64,000 bases of DNA from Carposina sasakii (Eukaryota; Arthropoda; Insecta; Lepidoptera; Carposinidae), in the NCBI GenBank assembly GCA_014607495.2, contig CP053169.1:8680001-8744000 (forward strand), given 5' to 3'. The stretch's first letter is position 1, and each line of letters opens with the position of its first letter. Positions 1-12,015 of the stretch are shown here, piece by piece. The notes beneath the pieces were generated by a model. That model saw only the letters and a program-made list of their open reading frames with translations. It was not told the origin of the DNA and did no database searches. The position numbers and the translations under genes are program-made.

Positions 1-871
1 AGAATAAGTATAACATAATAAATGTGTATCGAGCGTACAAGTTCCAATGTGGGTAGATATTAAAAAATTACAACAAATAGCAACAACAAAATAGCTTCCA
101 CTGCTAATGTTTGGAAGTTGGAATTATTTCATACTAGCGTACGCTCGTGACTTAGTCCTTGTTCACTTTATAGCCTATGTCCTTTTCTGTACTCCTAACT
201 AATATGCGAATTTCACAAAATATTGTTTAAATAAATAAATAGTTATGAGAGAACATACCGACGAACAAACAAATTTACTTTCGCAATTATAATATTAGGA
301 TTTGAAGTAAGTCCGTTTGTTATTGCAACAAACTTATGAATTAAGTCTATAAATAATTCTTACCATATTTCCGGCAAACATGTCTTATCATCGGGACCTG
401 GTGGTATTTCCAATGTCGCAGCCTTCCAAGCTTGTCCAAGAAGTTTACTGTTCATCACTTTTATGTCATAGAACATTTTAATCGAGTTGTATTCTTTACT
501 GAAAAGAAAATAGTATTGAGGGTAGATAGAATTTTTCTTTTTATTTCAGTCGAATGAATAAGTACCTACCTTCCTATCACGATTTTTTGTCTATTGACTA
601 CAGTTAGTTTCTCCTATGCCTGATTACGGAACTAACATTTTGTGTATGCAGTTACACATACTTAGAATAATGATTTGCTGTGAAGACCAATAATTAATCT
701 AAGTACACATATCGCTCATTAAATACAAAACGGACACTTATCAAAAATTGCATTTTTTACACGACGATCAAAACAAAATATAAATCGTGATAATTTTGTT
801 TTTTCATTTAATAGCCTTAAACGTATTTTTTCTCCGCTTCGAATGCAAAAATGAATTTTGCAATAACTACT
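1..871. other. AT-rich intergenic DNA, no gene seen
   Basis: No reading frame with recognisable protein similarity is visible on either strand. A short stretch near 715-735 (around CGCTCATTAAAT) reappears inverted near 3315-3335, so this may be the left part of an old element reaching to about 3.3 kb, but I cannot define its ends. Confidence 0.5.
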
Positions 872-1242
872 ATATGTTTTTTTGTGGCCACCTTTAACGA
901 AGGGTACGTACTCTATACATGAAATAAAGTAAGTTTATGCCAAAAAAATGCTGGGAATTTTTTTAATTTTTTTTTTAATTCCTTGGTCGTGCGAAATTTA
1001 TAGTGTCTAGTGTTTATGTTAGTTTTTTTTATAGACAGATATTAATTATTTTTCATGAAAAATCCGGCTACGCGCGTCTATGTGCATTTATGCAGAAAAA
1101 CGCAGTCTATTTACTCAACTTTGGACCCTAATATTTTGGAAACCAGACACTTCCCAGGTATGCTTCCATGGAGAAAAATGATCGTGATGATGAGGAGATT
1201 CCGTAGTTTTCGGGAACGTTGACGACCAAAAATCACCCTGTA
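872..1242 (+). mobile_element. MITE family A, copy 1
   Basis: This is one of about nine copies in the window of a roughly 370-bp non-coding element. Intact copies start TACAGRRTG and end CAYYCTGTA, giving short inverted termini with TA at the outer edge, as in Tc1/mariner-like MITEs. Landmarks in order are a stretch around CTTTAACGAAGGGT, a stretch around ACAGATATTAATTA, then GGACCCTAATATTTTGG, and finally GGGAACGTTGACGACC. The right end of this copy is intact; its left terminus is decayed. Confidence 0.75.
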
Positions 1243-1366
1243 TGTGCGCATTTATTAGCACTTAAGTCTCTTTTGCATTTAGAAACCGACCTAAAATCTT
1301 AAGAAATATTTAAAAAATAAAGCTAATATTTTAAAAGTAATAAAAATAGACAGTCTTCAACATACT

Positions 1367-1426
1367 GTTTTATTTAGAGGTTCGACAGAAACTGCTAAAT
1401 GGTTCTGTCGAACCTCTAAATAAAAC
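1367..1426. repeat. Perfect 24-bp inverted repeat (hairpin)
   Basis: The arms 1367-1390 and 1403-1426 are exact reverse complements and are separated by a 12-base loop. The stem core reads AGAGGTTCGACAGAA. No longer terminal repeat or target duplication is visible, so this could be a tiny foldback element or a small-RNA hairpin. Confidence 0.8.
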
Positions 1427-1562
1427 ATCTCTTAAACTTTAACATAGCTTAATAAACTATGAGATCAACAGTAACAGAAGCTTAATATCGAGTTACGTTA
1501 CTTGAGTATTAAAAAATTGGTAAGGTTAATTTTTATAACAGCCTCGTTAAAGTATCTTATCA

Positions 1563-1706
1563 TGGGCGTATTAATAATAAACGCAATACCTTAAATACAT
1601 CTACAAATCTATTATAAAATGACAGTTACTGTTCTCTTCTGTTGCCATTTTATAATAGGTTTGTAGAAGGATAAAAGGAATCGTTCTTATTATTAACACA
1701 CCCGTT
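1563..1706. mobile_element. Palindromic MITE
   Basis: This is a roughly 145-bp imperfect palindrome. The outer arms (starting GGGCGTATTAATAAT and ending ATTATTAACACACCC) and the inner arms around ATTATAAAATG and CATTTTATAAT pair almost throughout. There is no coding capacity. The following bases up to about 2200 show nothing recognisable. Confidence 0.65.
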
Positions 1707-2204
1707 TGACTACAATCAATAAAATACTTCTAAATTGTCGAAAAAACTTTGGTAATATTTTGGTATTATATTCTTCTTTTCATCGAGGGATCGCCCACCA
1801 CCGGGCCTTACAGCCTCCGCTGACCCTCTGATCTGCCGACTCGACGGCTGATGGTCACGAACACAAGCCACTACATTTGCAACGAGAAGCCAGATCCAAG
1901 CACCTAGCATGCAACCATAAGTACATAGCTGCTAATCCGAAAGTCAATTGTTATTGTATTTATTGTATTACAAATGCTATTTTTCGTTTCATTCTGTAAA
2001 TAGTAATAAAACGATATAATTAATTACAACACCTATTTCTCTTATGGTTCAGAACTTATTAGAAAGATTATTGCAATAATGCAATTTTATAAAGTATTTT
2101 TGAAATAATTATTGAATACGTGCATGATATTCTTGTGGTTATAACGCCTGAAAATCATGCCATTAGGAATCTTATCTTACTACTTACTAATATTATAATA
2201 CTAT

Positions 2205-2455
2205 ATTGTAATCGCCAAAGTTTGTGAGTATGGATGGATGGATGGGGATGGATGGATCGATGGATGTTTGTTACTCTTTCACATAAAAACGGCTGGAGCG
2301 ATTTTGATAAAATTTGGTATGGAGTTAGCTGACACCCTGGATTAACACATAGGCTTTTTATCCCGGGAAAATATTTTTATCCCGGATAATTTCGAAATTT
2401 TATTATTTCTGCAGTCCACGCGGAATAAGTCGCGGGCTTTCACTAGTGGGTTCAT
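2205..2455 (+). repeat. Old lepidopteran repeat ending in CTAGT (family E), with GGAT microsatellite
   Basis: The segment runs from a (GGAT)n microsatellite near 2229-2265, through the motifs CTCTTTCAC and ATTTTGAT, to a GC-rich end of the type CACGCGG...AGTCGCGGGC...CACTAGT. The CTAGT end recurs in the related fragments near 8.2, 41.7, 56.1 and 58.6 kb. This suits the 3' terminus of a Helitron-like element, but I see no Rep/helicase coding and the family assignment is an inference. Confidence 0.5.
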
Positions 2456-2579
2456 ATTCTGGCAATTGTATCTATGACGGATAGAAAATTGTACAGTATC
2501 TATCTATAGTTGTTAATTTGTATTTAAAGTACCATATGCTAACTATGAACGAAAACATTGCGAATAAACCTTATATATT

Positions 2580-2766
2580 TCCTATTGGCCGCGTATTCGC
2601 TGAGTGAGCAGCCTCGCGAGGCAGGGGTGCGAGGCAAATCCTTGGTCAGTCAGGACGTGCCTCGCCCGAGGCAAAAGCGTGCGCCGCCTAGCCCGAACGT
2701 GCCTCGGCCACACGTCCGAGGTTGCCTCGCGATGCAGCATCGCTCAGTTAATACGCGGCTAATGAC
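2580..2766. mobile_element. GC-rich palindromic MITE
   Basis: Long inverted termini: the left arm, starting GGCCGCGTATTCGCTGAG, pairs with the right arm ending CTCAGTTAATACGCGGC. The interior is rich in GCCTCG and CGAGGC words, giving further internal pairing. It is conspicuously GC-rich for this window. An open frame that crosses it is only a by-product of the base composition. Confidence 0.7.
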
Positions 2767-3509
2767 CGGTTTTTATTATACGCTATTTTACTTTTGAGTT
2801 ATATTATAACGAACAACTATCAGCAAGACATCATACAAAACGGGGTCAAAACAAACAATATCAGTGTTGTTTAATACTAAAATAACCATTTCAATTATCA
2901 ATTTTAGACATGCATGAAATAATTAAAACACAAAACAGAAGCATTTTGGTAAAAGGCAGTCTTGTATAATAAAAAAAAATTAAAATACGTACCTAATTTT
3001 ATATGTAAAACGGCCACTTCCCAAAATATGGCTCTTTTGTCTATAACACTTTAATCAAACTTGCTGTGTATTTTGAGTTAAGGCACTTTTTCATAAAACT
3101 GACGTTGACTGTCAAGTCGCAACTGAAAAAAATGGCGGTTTTGACCTGAAGTTGGTTCTCAAAACGCTTGAATTCAAAAGAGGCGCTCTTGCGTTTTGGT
3201 ATTGCTTATAGCTAAAATGATGGGTGTTTTTGCTCTAGTGTAAAATTATAGTGGAGTATGTTATATTTTTGCAATAAAACGAATTTTATCAATTTTTTTA
3301 TTCCGACCCTTTTGCATTTAATGAGCGATATAATGTACCTAGTCGTACATATAGACCTCGTTCAAAGGAACTATTTAGTCAAACGCACTCTAGTTAGCTA
3401 GAAGGTAGTTTTATTTCGCAAATGAGGTTTCCAAGGAGGAGGAGGCAAGGAGGTTATTCTTGCGCTAATAGAATAAAAAGAAACACTTGTGTTAATAATA
3501 AATTAATGT
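2767..3509. other. Non-coding DNA, no gene seen
   Basis: I see no coding region. The stretch near 3000-3035 resembles 725-755 in direct orientation (AAAACGG-CACTT), and 3315-3335 resembles 715-735 in inverted orientation. This suggests a decayed transposon spanning both. Confidence 0.4.
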
Positions 3510-3773
3510 TGGCTGCGTGGTTCCGGCAGAGTAGAATTCGTACCACCCAATGTCTGCCCGTGGGTATTGTACGAGGCGATTAAAGGTTTCCGGTAGGTGG
3601 GCAGCAGCGCCTCCCGTGTTGACAACATAGTCAAAAATACAAACTGCGGTCACCAACCCGCCTGCCCAGCGTAGTGACTATGGGCAAATACCCCCCATGG
3701 CAGTCTCGTGGCGTGCCCTGGGGGAGGCCTACGTCCAGCAGTGGACTGCAATAGGCTGATGATGATGGTGAAT
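3510..3773 (+). mobile_element. Short retroposon family C with (GAT)n tail
   Basis: This is a lepidopteran retroposon of about 260 bp. It has a conserved head (TCTGCCCGTGGGTATTG), a middle section (GCAGCAGCGCCTCCCGT), the 3' signature CTACGTCCAGCAGTGGACTG and a tail of TGATGATG. The microsatellite tail and the target duplications at better copies (49006, 52448) point to target-primed reverse transcription. It is a SINE or the 3' part of a non-LTR element; no open frame is retained. Confidence 0.75.
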
Positions 3774-4185
3774 AATGAATACTCAGAATTAGAATATTGG
3801 ACGATTACGGAAAAGTGAACAAATTTTCAACAAATCAGGTTAATCCATGCTCAGTGTTTCCCTTTCTAAATAATTTATTTATTGTTCCAGAGTTCTGCTA
3901 ATTATCCTGTAATCCTTGTTAAGGCTGTTTGTTGAGTATTCTGCATCTGGTGCGATTCTGTGTTATTTAAATTACGTACATTATATTTACTGAGGCCGGC
4001 TGTTACACCGTTGCATCGTGGTCCGCATGCGAAAAATGCCTAAATATAAATTTCAGTAATTCGAGAATAAGCACTCATGTAGTATACCCTTCTATTTATG
4101 TCAAACTAGTGAAGAGTAATTAACACTTGCAAACTGTCGTATTATTTAAATATTTACACGGCTATATAGATATATATACACTTAC

Positions 4186-4375
4186 CAAAATGGGGTAGCT
4201 AGAAACTGCAGGATCCCGCAGCCACGTTTATTATAGCGTGGCCAGATTAAATGATCCGTGAAAACTGCAAGCTTATCGCTAGAGAGAATGCACAAGTTTC
4301 GAAGTTGACTCTCACGAAATGTGCGGAAGAATGTACAGTTGATGTATTCTAGTGAAGCCCCGCATGAGCACAGTC
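4186..4375 (+). repeat. Interspersed repeat family B
   Basis: A roughly 190-bp repeat. It runs from a head of the type AAATGGGGTAGCCAGAACTG, through GAGAGAATGC and GACTCTTACG, to GTATTCTAGTGAAGCCCCG. Copies recur on both strands at about 9.8, 11.5, 17.5, 19.8, 21.1, 30.1, 33.6, 48.9 and 52.4 kb, several of them hosting later insertions. The class of this element is unknown to me. Confidence 0.65.
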
Positions 4376-4749
4376 ATATTGCCAATAGGAATTACGTTAT
4401 AAAGCATCTCTAGTCACACATTTTTAAAATTTTATACGCAATCATAGTTATTCACATCAGCGCTGCAGCCAAGACCAAATAAACATATAAATAATGCATA
4501 TACAGTACAGAATACACTTGTATGGATGGGCCAATATTGGCCGGCTATAGATTGAGCGATAGATGCAATGCGTTGCGCGATGGCGTCGACGACATTACAG
4601 GTTTTGGTTCGGTTCCAAAATAGATAGCCGTAATAAAATCGACTATACTCTACTGCAGTACCCATCTTTTAATTTATGTGTCACTTGATGCCAACACGCT
4701 CGTTTATCGATGGACCGGCATGGAAATAGTGAGGTATTGGAAACTATAA

Positions 4750-4905
4750 CAGTGCCTTAATTAAATGAAAGTGGCAAGTATATATGAGCGTGCTGTATGT
4801 TGCACAAATTTTCTTCTGGCAAGGCATTATGCCACTTCCATTTGAATAAGTTACAAAATGAGTGGAATTACAATATGAACTTTCAAAAAGTTAACTATCA
4901 CTATT
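4750..4905. repeat. Diverged copy of palindromic element I
   Basis: The words GTTGCACAAATTTTCTTCTGG, AGGCATTATGCCACTTCCA and ATATGAACTTTCAAAAAG correspond to the better preserved palindromic MITE at 22472-22652. The arms are decayed here. Confidence 0.45.
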
Positions 4906-7900
4906 AACTTGATATCGTTATGGCGCATGAAAAATTACGCGAGAGATGACGTGAGATATGACAGTGTGGTCAATTCTGACAGTCACACTTTAAGCCTAAA
5001 ATTAAAATATGTCCTACCTGTCCCTTTCTCTCTTAGACATTTATGTTAAGAACGGAGAGGGACAGACCTGACTAAGGTTTAAGTTTACATTTAAGTGTAG
5101 CGGTAAGAATCATGGAGAAGTTATAAAATTATTCATGGTCAGAATCGACCATATTGTGACGATATCGTTACGGACTATCGAGAGGTTCGTGCTTGCCCCA
5201 CACTACGCCGTGTACGGTGTGACTGCGGCCGTCTATAAAGAGACACGGTAGGGGACTTGCCACATGGCCCGAGATGAGCGGTTTACTTTTTATTACAATG
5301 TTTAAAAATAGTTAATGACAGTCTTTATAAGGTGATCGTGTGCGCTGGAGTTTTTTTACAAGCTTTTAAACTTGCATGAATTGTTCGGGTGATTTACAAC
5401 TCAATTTTAAGGCGCAGAATTGAAATTTGGTGAGCAGATTCGGATGACAATTGATATTTCATTCTAAATCCAACATGGCGGCATACCCACAATGGCGGAC
5501 CAATATTTTTGATGCATTCCTACAATATGTATCAAATAAAAGAGCTGATAACTCGAAAAAAATTGCGTCACTCTTATAAGGCGGACTATTAAAATCTATT
5601 TTGAAACAGATTTTTAGTATTAAAATTTAGGTAAAAAAACAAAAACAAGCTTTTATTTAAATGCAACTATACTTTTACTGTTGCTTTCAAATTTAACACA
5701 TTTGCATTTAAGAAAAGGTTAAAGAACCACTAAATGTTTATAGGGAGCCTCTCGCTTCAAGAAATATCCGTCGACCCTTCCAATGAGAAGAGTAAGAGAG
5801 TAATATACAACAGGGTGCCTGCCCCGAGGTTATATTCACGACATTTATCATGCCACTAGTCCTCGGCACGGCCTACCTTGATATTAAAAATAAAACTAAG
5901 AAGTAAATACGAGTTTAAATGTCCCAAGCTTTATAACATATAAATTGGTCAAATTGCTTATAAATTAACAGTAAAAGAAAAAATCTCTTTCGCAGAGATA
6001 AGCACGCCTTTGTACATTTTCTTTCATAATTTCTGTCTGTATATAATTGTATGTGTACAATAAAGAATAAGAATAGAATAGAATAGGTACCTACTGGTTT
6101 CTATTATAAAAATGGGAATGCCACCATCTATCTGGGATAAAAAGAAGCCTACCTATGTACGTCCCGGGATAAGTACTTATTCCGTTATATACTTATCAGA
6201 AGAACTACATACTCTATGTACATCAATGCCATATTATGTCGCAGACATATTGTCTAATTTGGCATGTTACATATTGCCTAGGCATTTTGTACCAATATAC
6301 CTAACGATAACAGGTAGGTACTTAGTATTAGTATTTACGCGCACTCCATATAAACTAGTTTTGTCCACAATAAACACAATTTAAAGCAGTCTAGTCACAT
6401 TACAGCAGCTAAAATAATATAAAGTGATATACCATATTTATCTTTGGAATAGTCTACGTAGTTTGAACAAAGAAATTCATTTACGCGACGCACGAAGTTT
6501 ATGGACAAATTAAATTTACTCGGAATTCCAACTTTCCCGTCACATCCGCTCACAAAGGAATGGAATCCACCTATTTTCAACACAATAACTTCTATTTGTA
6601 CACTTATGTCCTATATTTTGGGATCTAGAATATAACCTAATTTATTTAAGTAATAAAAATTCCTACTGCGTGAAAGTTTTGATCCAGTGTCACTTTCACG
6701 ATTAAGATGAATCAATGACGCCTCTCAAACTCAATGCGACAACTCGACCAGTTCTAGTGCGTGCCAAAGAAATAAACATATACCTACATACAAACATATG
6801 ATAGGTATACTTGGAAAGATAACCTTCCTTCTGGCTCAGTGGGGTAAAAATTGAGTTTAGATAAACGCTTAAAATTACTACACTCTTTCCATGTACCTAC
6901 TTACTCTGTCGCATACGGGCAGAAACTCTCTATCTTAATTTTTAACACAGAATAACTAATTCTCGTAGTAGTACCTACTACGTAGTTTTAACAAGCTTCT
7001 ATAAGTTTCACGTAAGTACGTAAACTAAGCAAGAATACTTACTACTTTGAGTTTCCTTTGTCTGTGATTAACTCAATGAATGATACAATTTTGGGTTCTG
7101 TTTTTGGAATTTAAAATAGTACCACTTATCAAGAGAATTTATAAGTAAAATTCTATAACTATTTTGGGATTTACTCCGTAGCATAAATGAGAATCCAAAA
7201 ACATTTTGTAGGTACCTAATCTTTTACATAACAATAAAAGAGGGATACTGGATGGTTATCAGGTTTCAGCTGGTATGTTTTTTTTTTCGAAAAACGTGTA
7301 TTAGAACTTTTTTTACAAGAATCAAGAAGAATCAAATTACAGTGGAATGTATTTATTCGAGCTGAAAGCATATAAAACTTATTTGTCTATTGGCATTTCT
7401 TATAATGTTACTTTCTATATTTGTTACGGTCTGTCAAGCATAAGTTGGCGTTTCGGGGTTTTATTTCCAGCAACGTGAAACTAATAATGGTTATGAATGC
7501 CTAAAGATGAAATCTGGGAGTACTGTTAAAGTAAATTCTCCTTTATTTCTAAACCAACATTAGGTTTGACAGATTGTAGGTATGCTTCCACTATTACTGT
7601 TAACACCATTTCAGTGGAGTGTTATTAACAATAATCCAATGCCGTTGCCGAATCCTTTGGTCGATGCAAGGATAAAGCCGAAGCTTCTGTTGGATTCTAA
7701 AATGTACCTACTCCACAATTCCTTTGGTGCATTAGTGCGCAGTTGAACAAATCGTAACAAACAACCTATCTCAGTTAAATTAGGTTTCGTATCTGTATTG
7801 GTATCATCGTATCGATGGACTAGATATAAAAGCCATTGGAAGCCAATCATGCTAAGTGGAAAGGAATTGCTAAGTGATTTCGCTCTGCGTTTGTCATTTC

Positions 7901-8052
7901 TTTTGAAAGCTCTAATCACCTAATAAATTATCTAAGTACTCGTAGTATGATAACATCTCATCTTGACAGTGGCTTGTGCTCTGATCACTATCATGAATTG
8001 TCAGATTCAAGGGTGTGTGGAGGGTGAATTCAAATTGAAATCGCGGGCAACA
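4906..8052. other. Intergenic DNA without recognisable genes
   Basis: Short open frames occur (for example 6112-6384 on the + strand and 7611-7919 on the minus strand), but none has a recognisable domain, and their composition follows the local AT bias. A fragment of the MITE with GGGGTAAGCACGAA termini lies at about 5160-5205. Confidence 0.5.
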
Positions 8053-8222
8053 GCTAATATTATAAATGCGAAAGTAAACTAGTAAGGCAGTTTGTTTGTC
8101 ACCTCTTCACGCTTTATTTGCTCAACTAATCTTCTTGAGATTTTGCATACATACTATAGTTGGAAGTACGAGGAAGGATATAGGAAATTTCACGTGGACG
8201 AAGTCGCGCACAACAGCTAGTT
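8053..8222 (+). repeat. Family E fragment ending in CTAGT
   Basis: Begins at AATATTATAAATGCGAAAGT and ends at CACGTGGACGAAGTCGCG...CAGCTAGT, the same type of 3' end as the copy at 2455. It is too short and decayed to classify with certainty. Confidence 0.45.
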
Positions 8223-8964
8223 TACTATAATAATTATGATGCCATTTACAAATTCCAAAACATTCTTTAAATTAAATTTCCTTCCTTACAATATTCTCCC
8301 CTAGCTGTCAGTGCCAATCCTAATTATTATACAATAATATTAATTATTATTATATTTAAGGCTGTATAAAATAATTAGGGTAATCAATCCGGTTGTCAAA
8401 CACAGCGTCATTCATCCAGATCGCGATGTTATCTGACGTAGAAGGAGGCGTTCACCTCAGTACAGTCGGACGAATCTGTGAAAGATTCAGTTATACCCAA
8501 TGATTTTACAATGGTTATACCATACATGGCATGACAATATATGGCATGGAAATTATCCCCTAGTGACTGATAATGAAAATCGATACATAACAATACAAAG
8601 GCTTAACAAATATGGATAAAAATTATTACAATCGTGGGGAGAAGGAAGTAAGTATTATAGTTTCCTAAAAATTATAATACATACTTATTTATATAATAAT
8701 TTAAAAAAATTATGCATGTGAAACAAAGGATGGCCTACTATAGAAAGTCCACGTATGTTTGATGTATTTTAAAAACAAAACTAAACTGTATTCATTCGAA
8801 GTAAGCAGCAAAAGCTTATCTTTTATAAATGACTGAATCGCAAGGACCTTATTATCCCGCCATAACATTATACAACTACAAATACGTTTCCAATACTAAT
8901 AAAAACTCTTTAAGGACGAAAGTGTATCGCAAACAGGCTAAATAAAATGCCAGGATAGCCACCC

Positions 8965-9147
8965 AATTTGCGGCGCGACTGTACGGTCGGACGGCTGTGG
9001 AAATTCGGCCTTTAGTCCACAGTCACACCTCCTTCGTTCGGCGTGGAGGGTGGTCGTGTCGTACCGCGGTTCGGATCGCGAACGAAACCGGACGTTTGGA
9101 GAAAGCACCGATTTTGTAGTTTGCTAGTGACTTCCGGATTTGTGTAG
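8965..9147 (+). promoter_or_regulatory. Candidate CpG-rich promoter with non-coding first exon
   Basis: In otherwise AT-rich DNA this stretch is GC- and CpG-rich, matches no repeat family seen elsewhere in the window and contains no ATG on the + strand. It ends in an exact splice donor, AG|GTAAGT, with the exon ending at 9147. These are properties of a 5' untranslated first exon under a CpG-rich promoter. The next plausible acceptor on this strand that leads into coding sequence is TTGTTCCAG at 39015, in front of the SMB-TSP1 gene, which would imply an intron of nearly 30 kb. The link is an inference; the exon might instead belong to an unseen non-coding transcript. Confidence 0.35.
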
Positions 9148-9617
9148 GTAAGTGATTTTGGTCTTGTTTTAAATTAAATTATTGTTTGTAAAAAAAAAAA
9201 TATCTGACAAAGGGCTAAATAAAAAAAAGTTCGCACTTTCGAAAATTTAAGGAAAACATACTTTGTAGGTCTGGAATATTTTTTATAACCATATAAAATT
9301 ATTTGGCCTTTCTACGACTTTACGATAGGTACACAATATTGGATTACTCTTGGGTATTGTATTCTCTCGAGATAATTATTTCCCTTAAAATCATGTCAAG
9401 AAACAATGTAGGTATGTTTATTTTTGCAATAATTAATAGCTGAAATTATTCGAGCTTAATACTTTATTGTAAAAAACTATTACGTATTTAAGTTGCAGTG
9501 CTCAATAGCTTGCAATTATCTAAAAGCTTAGGTACTACCCTCTATTGATATTAATAAATTCTTTAATCTATTGATTTCATCCATTAAGATATTTCTGTTA
9601 AATTATTATAACCTGAG
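9148..9617. other. AT-rich DNA, no gene seen
   Basis: No coding sequence or repeat family recognised. If the exon ending at 9147 is real, this is the start of its intron. Confidence 0.45.
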
Positions 9618-9735
9618 GGGTAAACACGAACCTCTCGATAGTCCGTAACTCTAGCGTCAAACTGTCAAATCACATAGATTTTGCTAGCGAGTCGCTAGCG
9701 TTACGCCGCGTAAAAAGGTTCGTGCTTACCCCACT
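9618..9735. mobile_element. MITE family H
   Basis: A roughly 120-bp element with inverted termini GGGGTAAACACGAACCT and AGGTTCGTGCTTACCCC. The centre contains TTTGCTAGCGAGTCGCTAGCG. A second full copy lies inverted at 37864-37986 and a fragment lies near 5160-5205. Confidence 0.7.
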
Positions 9736-9749
9736 GAACCGGTGCTGCT

Positions 9750-9945
9750 GCGGAGCTTTACTAGAGTACATCTGCTGTACCTACTCGTATTGTATCTCCT
9801 TCCGTGCATGTCGTAAGAGTCGCGTGAGGAACTTTTAGGCGATAAGCTAGCAATATGCCACTGATTATTTACATCAGTCCCCGCTTTGATATGGCTGTGA
9901 GATCGCCTTTATGATCTTGCAGTTTTGACTACCATATATTGGGAA
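9750..9945 (-). repeat. Family B repeat, minus orientation
   Basis: Reads as the reverse complement of the 4186 copy: CTTCCGTGCATGTCGTAAGAG, then GGCGATAAGCTAGC, then ATCTTGCAGTTTTGACTACC. It directly follows the MITE at 9618-9735. Confidence 0.55.
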
Positions 9946-10697
9946 TACAACCTATATTATGTGAAAAGATCACATCTAGAAGTGTTATTTAATATTTTTT
10001 TCAGCGATTTACTTCTACGAATAGAAAGAAACTTTGCAGTTCCTTTATGTCGTTGTGTAAATTGTTTTTTAAAGTACAATCTACTTTCCCTACTAAAACA
10101 TAATGTTACGAGTATAAAGTGAGAATGGATATGTTCTTTACGCAAAAACTAAACAGGTTTTGATAAAACTTGGGAGTTATGTAAATTATACTACATTAAA
10201 ATAATACATCTATTAGGTATGTACAATGTACAGTCCTGACCGATTCATTATTAACGATGAGGCAAAACTACTGAAGCTATAAACGTGAAATTTGGAACGT
10301 GGCTTCATTTTGGAAGGCATTTTCCCAAAATTTCCACGGGAACGGAAATGACAGAAATTCTCAAGTCTACGTGGACGAAGCCGTGGGCGGAAGCTAGTAG
10401 GCTATAAATAAAGTACATGTGGACGAGGGAAGTCACGGGCGGTCACTAGTAACACAGTTACCAGTTTAAATAAACAAAATGGCGTTTATTTATTCTGGTC
10501 ATAATCAAATCAACAAAGTCTAAGTTTCATCTTACATTAAAAGCTTTGCTTATTTCTTGAAGCTTAATTAAAAGTTAATTTCAACTTTTAAGTCATTCTT
10601 AAACTCTTCACTTTAATGTTATTATTTTAGGCAAGTTAATTATAGGTTTTGATATTCGATGATATTTTTTTACTTTGAAAGCTTTTTTCTTTATTTT

Positions 10698-10765
10698 TAC
10701 CCGACTGCGCCAGTTGTAGGGTTATGGTTTTCGAGTGTATGTTTGTATGTATGTATATTGACTCT
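10698..10765 (+). repeat. Single arm of palindromic family K with GTAT microsatellite
   Basis: ACCCGACTGCGCCAG...GTTATGGTTTTCGAGTGTATG followed by a (GTAT)n run matches the arms that flank the LTR retrotransposon at 24.2 and 29.4 kb. Confidence 0.5.
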
Positions 10766-11014
10766 GGCACGCTCTAGAGCTCTAGAGTGATGTAGCGGAT
10801 CCATCTATCGGATGCAAGAGAGAACCACTATCGAATGCAAAAATCCTAGAACGCGTTGACGAAGTTTCTCACAATGATTGGAATATATACATGGGCCAAA
10901 CAACGACTAGTGGCCCGGTGGGGCCGGAAGCGCTTACCTTTTCACCAACCCCACAAGCCTAAACTAGAGCTAGGCGCATTTGAGCTTGAGAGGTATCATT
11001 AGACTCGTAAAAGT

Positions 11015-11072
11015 GTGAGTGTGTGTGTGTGTGTGTGTTGTAAAAATACTCGAGTCGAGTCGAGTCGAGTAG
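11015..11072. repeat. Microsatellites (GT)n and (CGAGT)n
   Basis: A pure GT run is followed within ten bases by four to five copies of the pentamer CGAGT. Confidence 0.9.
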
Positions 11073-11454
11073 TTATGGGACATCTCGCCCACGCAAAAAC
11101 TGCTCTGCGGGCCAATAATGTAGATCTATGTACTTTTAAAAATGTGCATGTGTAGATTCGCCCGAATCAGTTTGGAAGACCAGCCTAAACCGCTGATCGA
11201 CCGAAACTCGAAGAGTGTTCTTTGACGTAGGCATCTAATAGTCATGCATTTAAGTAAGGATATTCCGAAATTCCCACGGGAACGGGATCAACGGTAACTA
11301 TAAACTTTATTAAGCGAACGACCGCGGGCGGCCGCCCACTTGTCACTATATATAGAGCTTTTTCTTTTTCCTTTATTTAAATTAATACTTGATGTTTTGT
11401 TGGCCTATTGATTTCGGTTTATCTCACATAAAGACTGAATAATAAATTCTCAAA

Positions 11455-12015
11455 ATGTCGTAGCCAGAACTGCGGGGTCACGAGAGATATCCTACAGACA
11501 CGTTTAGCATAGCATGCTCTGATGACAGATTGTTTGCTAGCTGAGAGAATGCCTCTGAGTTCCTTAGAGTTGACTCTTACGTAGGGTTGCCATCTCAAAA
11601 CTATGAAAATCAGTATTTGAAGAAGAAATACCAGGACATTTCGATTAAAAGCCAGGACTATACATGTCCGAGCCCAGTGGGAGAGAGAGAAATTGGAGAG
11701 TTAGTGGCGTGCGAATTTCAAAACATAGGTCTTTACTTACACGTTCAGTGCCGGCGACTACGTATTTGCTTCTTTTAGGCTTTCTAGAGGTGCCGCTGAC
11801 GCTTATTTGCGTCGTCGCATTAGGCGTTGACCTGATGTCGGCTACCTTAGAAAATCTGCCGATAGCGAATGTGTCAGGACTCTAAAACTCAGGACGATGC
11901 TTAAAAACTAACCAGGACACCCCAAAAAGCAGGACATGTCCTGAGAAAACAGGACGGTTGGCAACCCTACTCTTACGGCATGCACGGAAGGAAATGTACC
12001 TAACTGACCCCGCAT
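11455..12015 (+). repeat. Family B repeat split by a MITE
   Basis: The left part (GTAGCCAGAACTGCGGG...TTGACTCTTACG) stops at 11581. The right part (CTCTTACGGCATGCACGG...CCCCGCATCAGCAC) resumes at 11970. The gap is filled by the element at 11582-11969, so this copy of B is older than that insertion. Confidence 0.75.
11582..11969. mobile_element. hAT-type MITE with perfect 8-bp target duplication
   Basis: This 388-bp element starts TAGGGTTGCCA and ends TGGCAACCCTA, giving perfect 11-bp inverted termini. It is flanked on both sides by the same 8 bases, CTCTTACG (11574-11581 and 11970-11977). An 8-bp target duplication with termini of this form is diagnostic of the hAT superfamily. The interior is rich in AGGAC words and has no transposase, so the element is non-autonomous. 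Short open frames crossing it are not genes. Confidence 0.9.

Noticed and set aside
7611..7919. 102-codon open frame on the minus strand
   Set aside because: No domain, no signal peptide, no splice context, and the region resembles repeat sequence seen near 45.4 kb.
11587..11885. Open frames inside the hAT MITE
   Set aside because: The element is a 388-bp non-autonomous MITE and the frames show no transposase motif.
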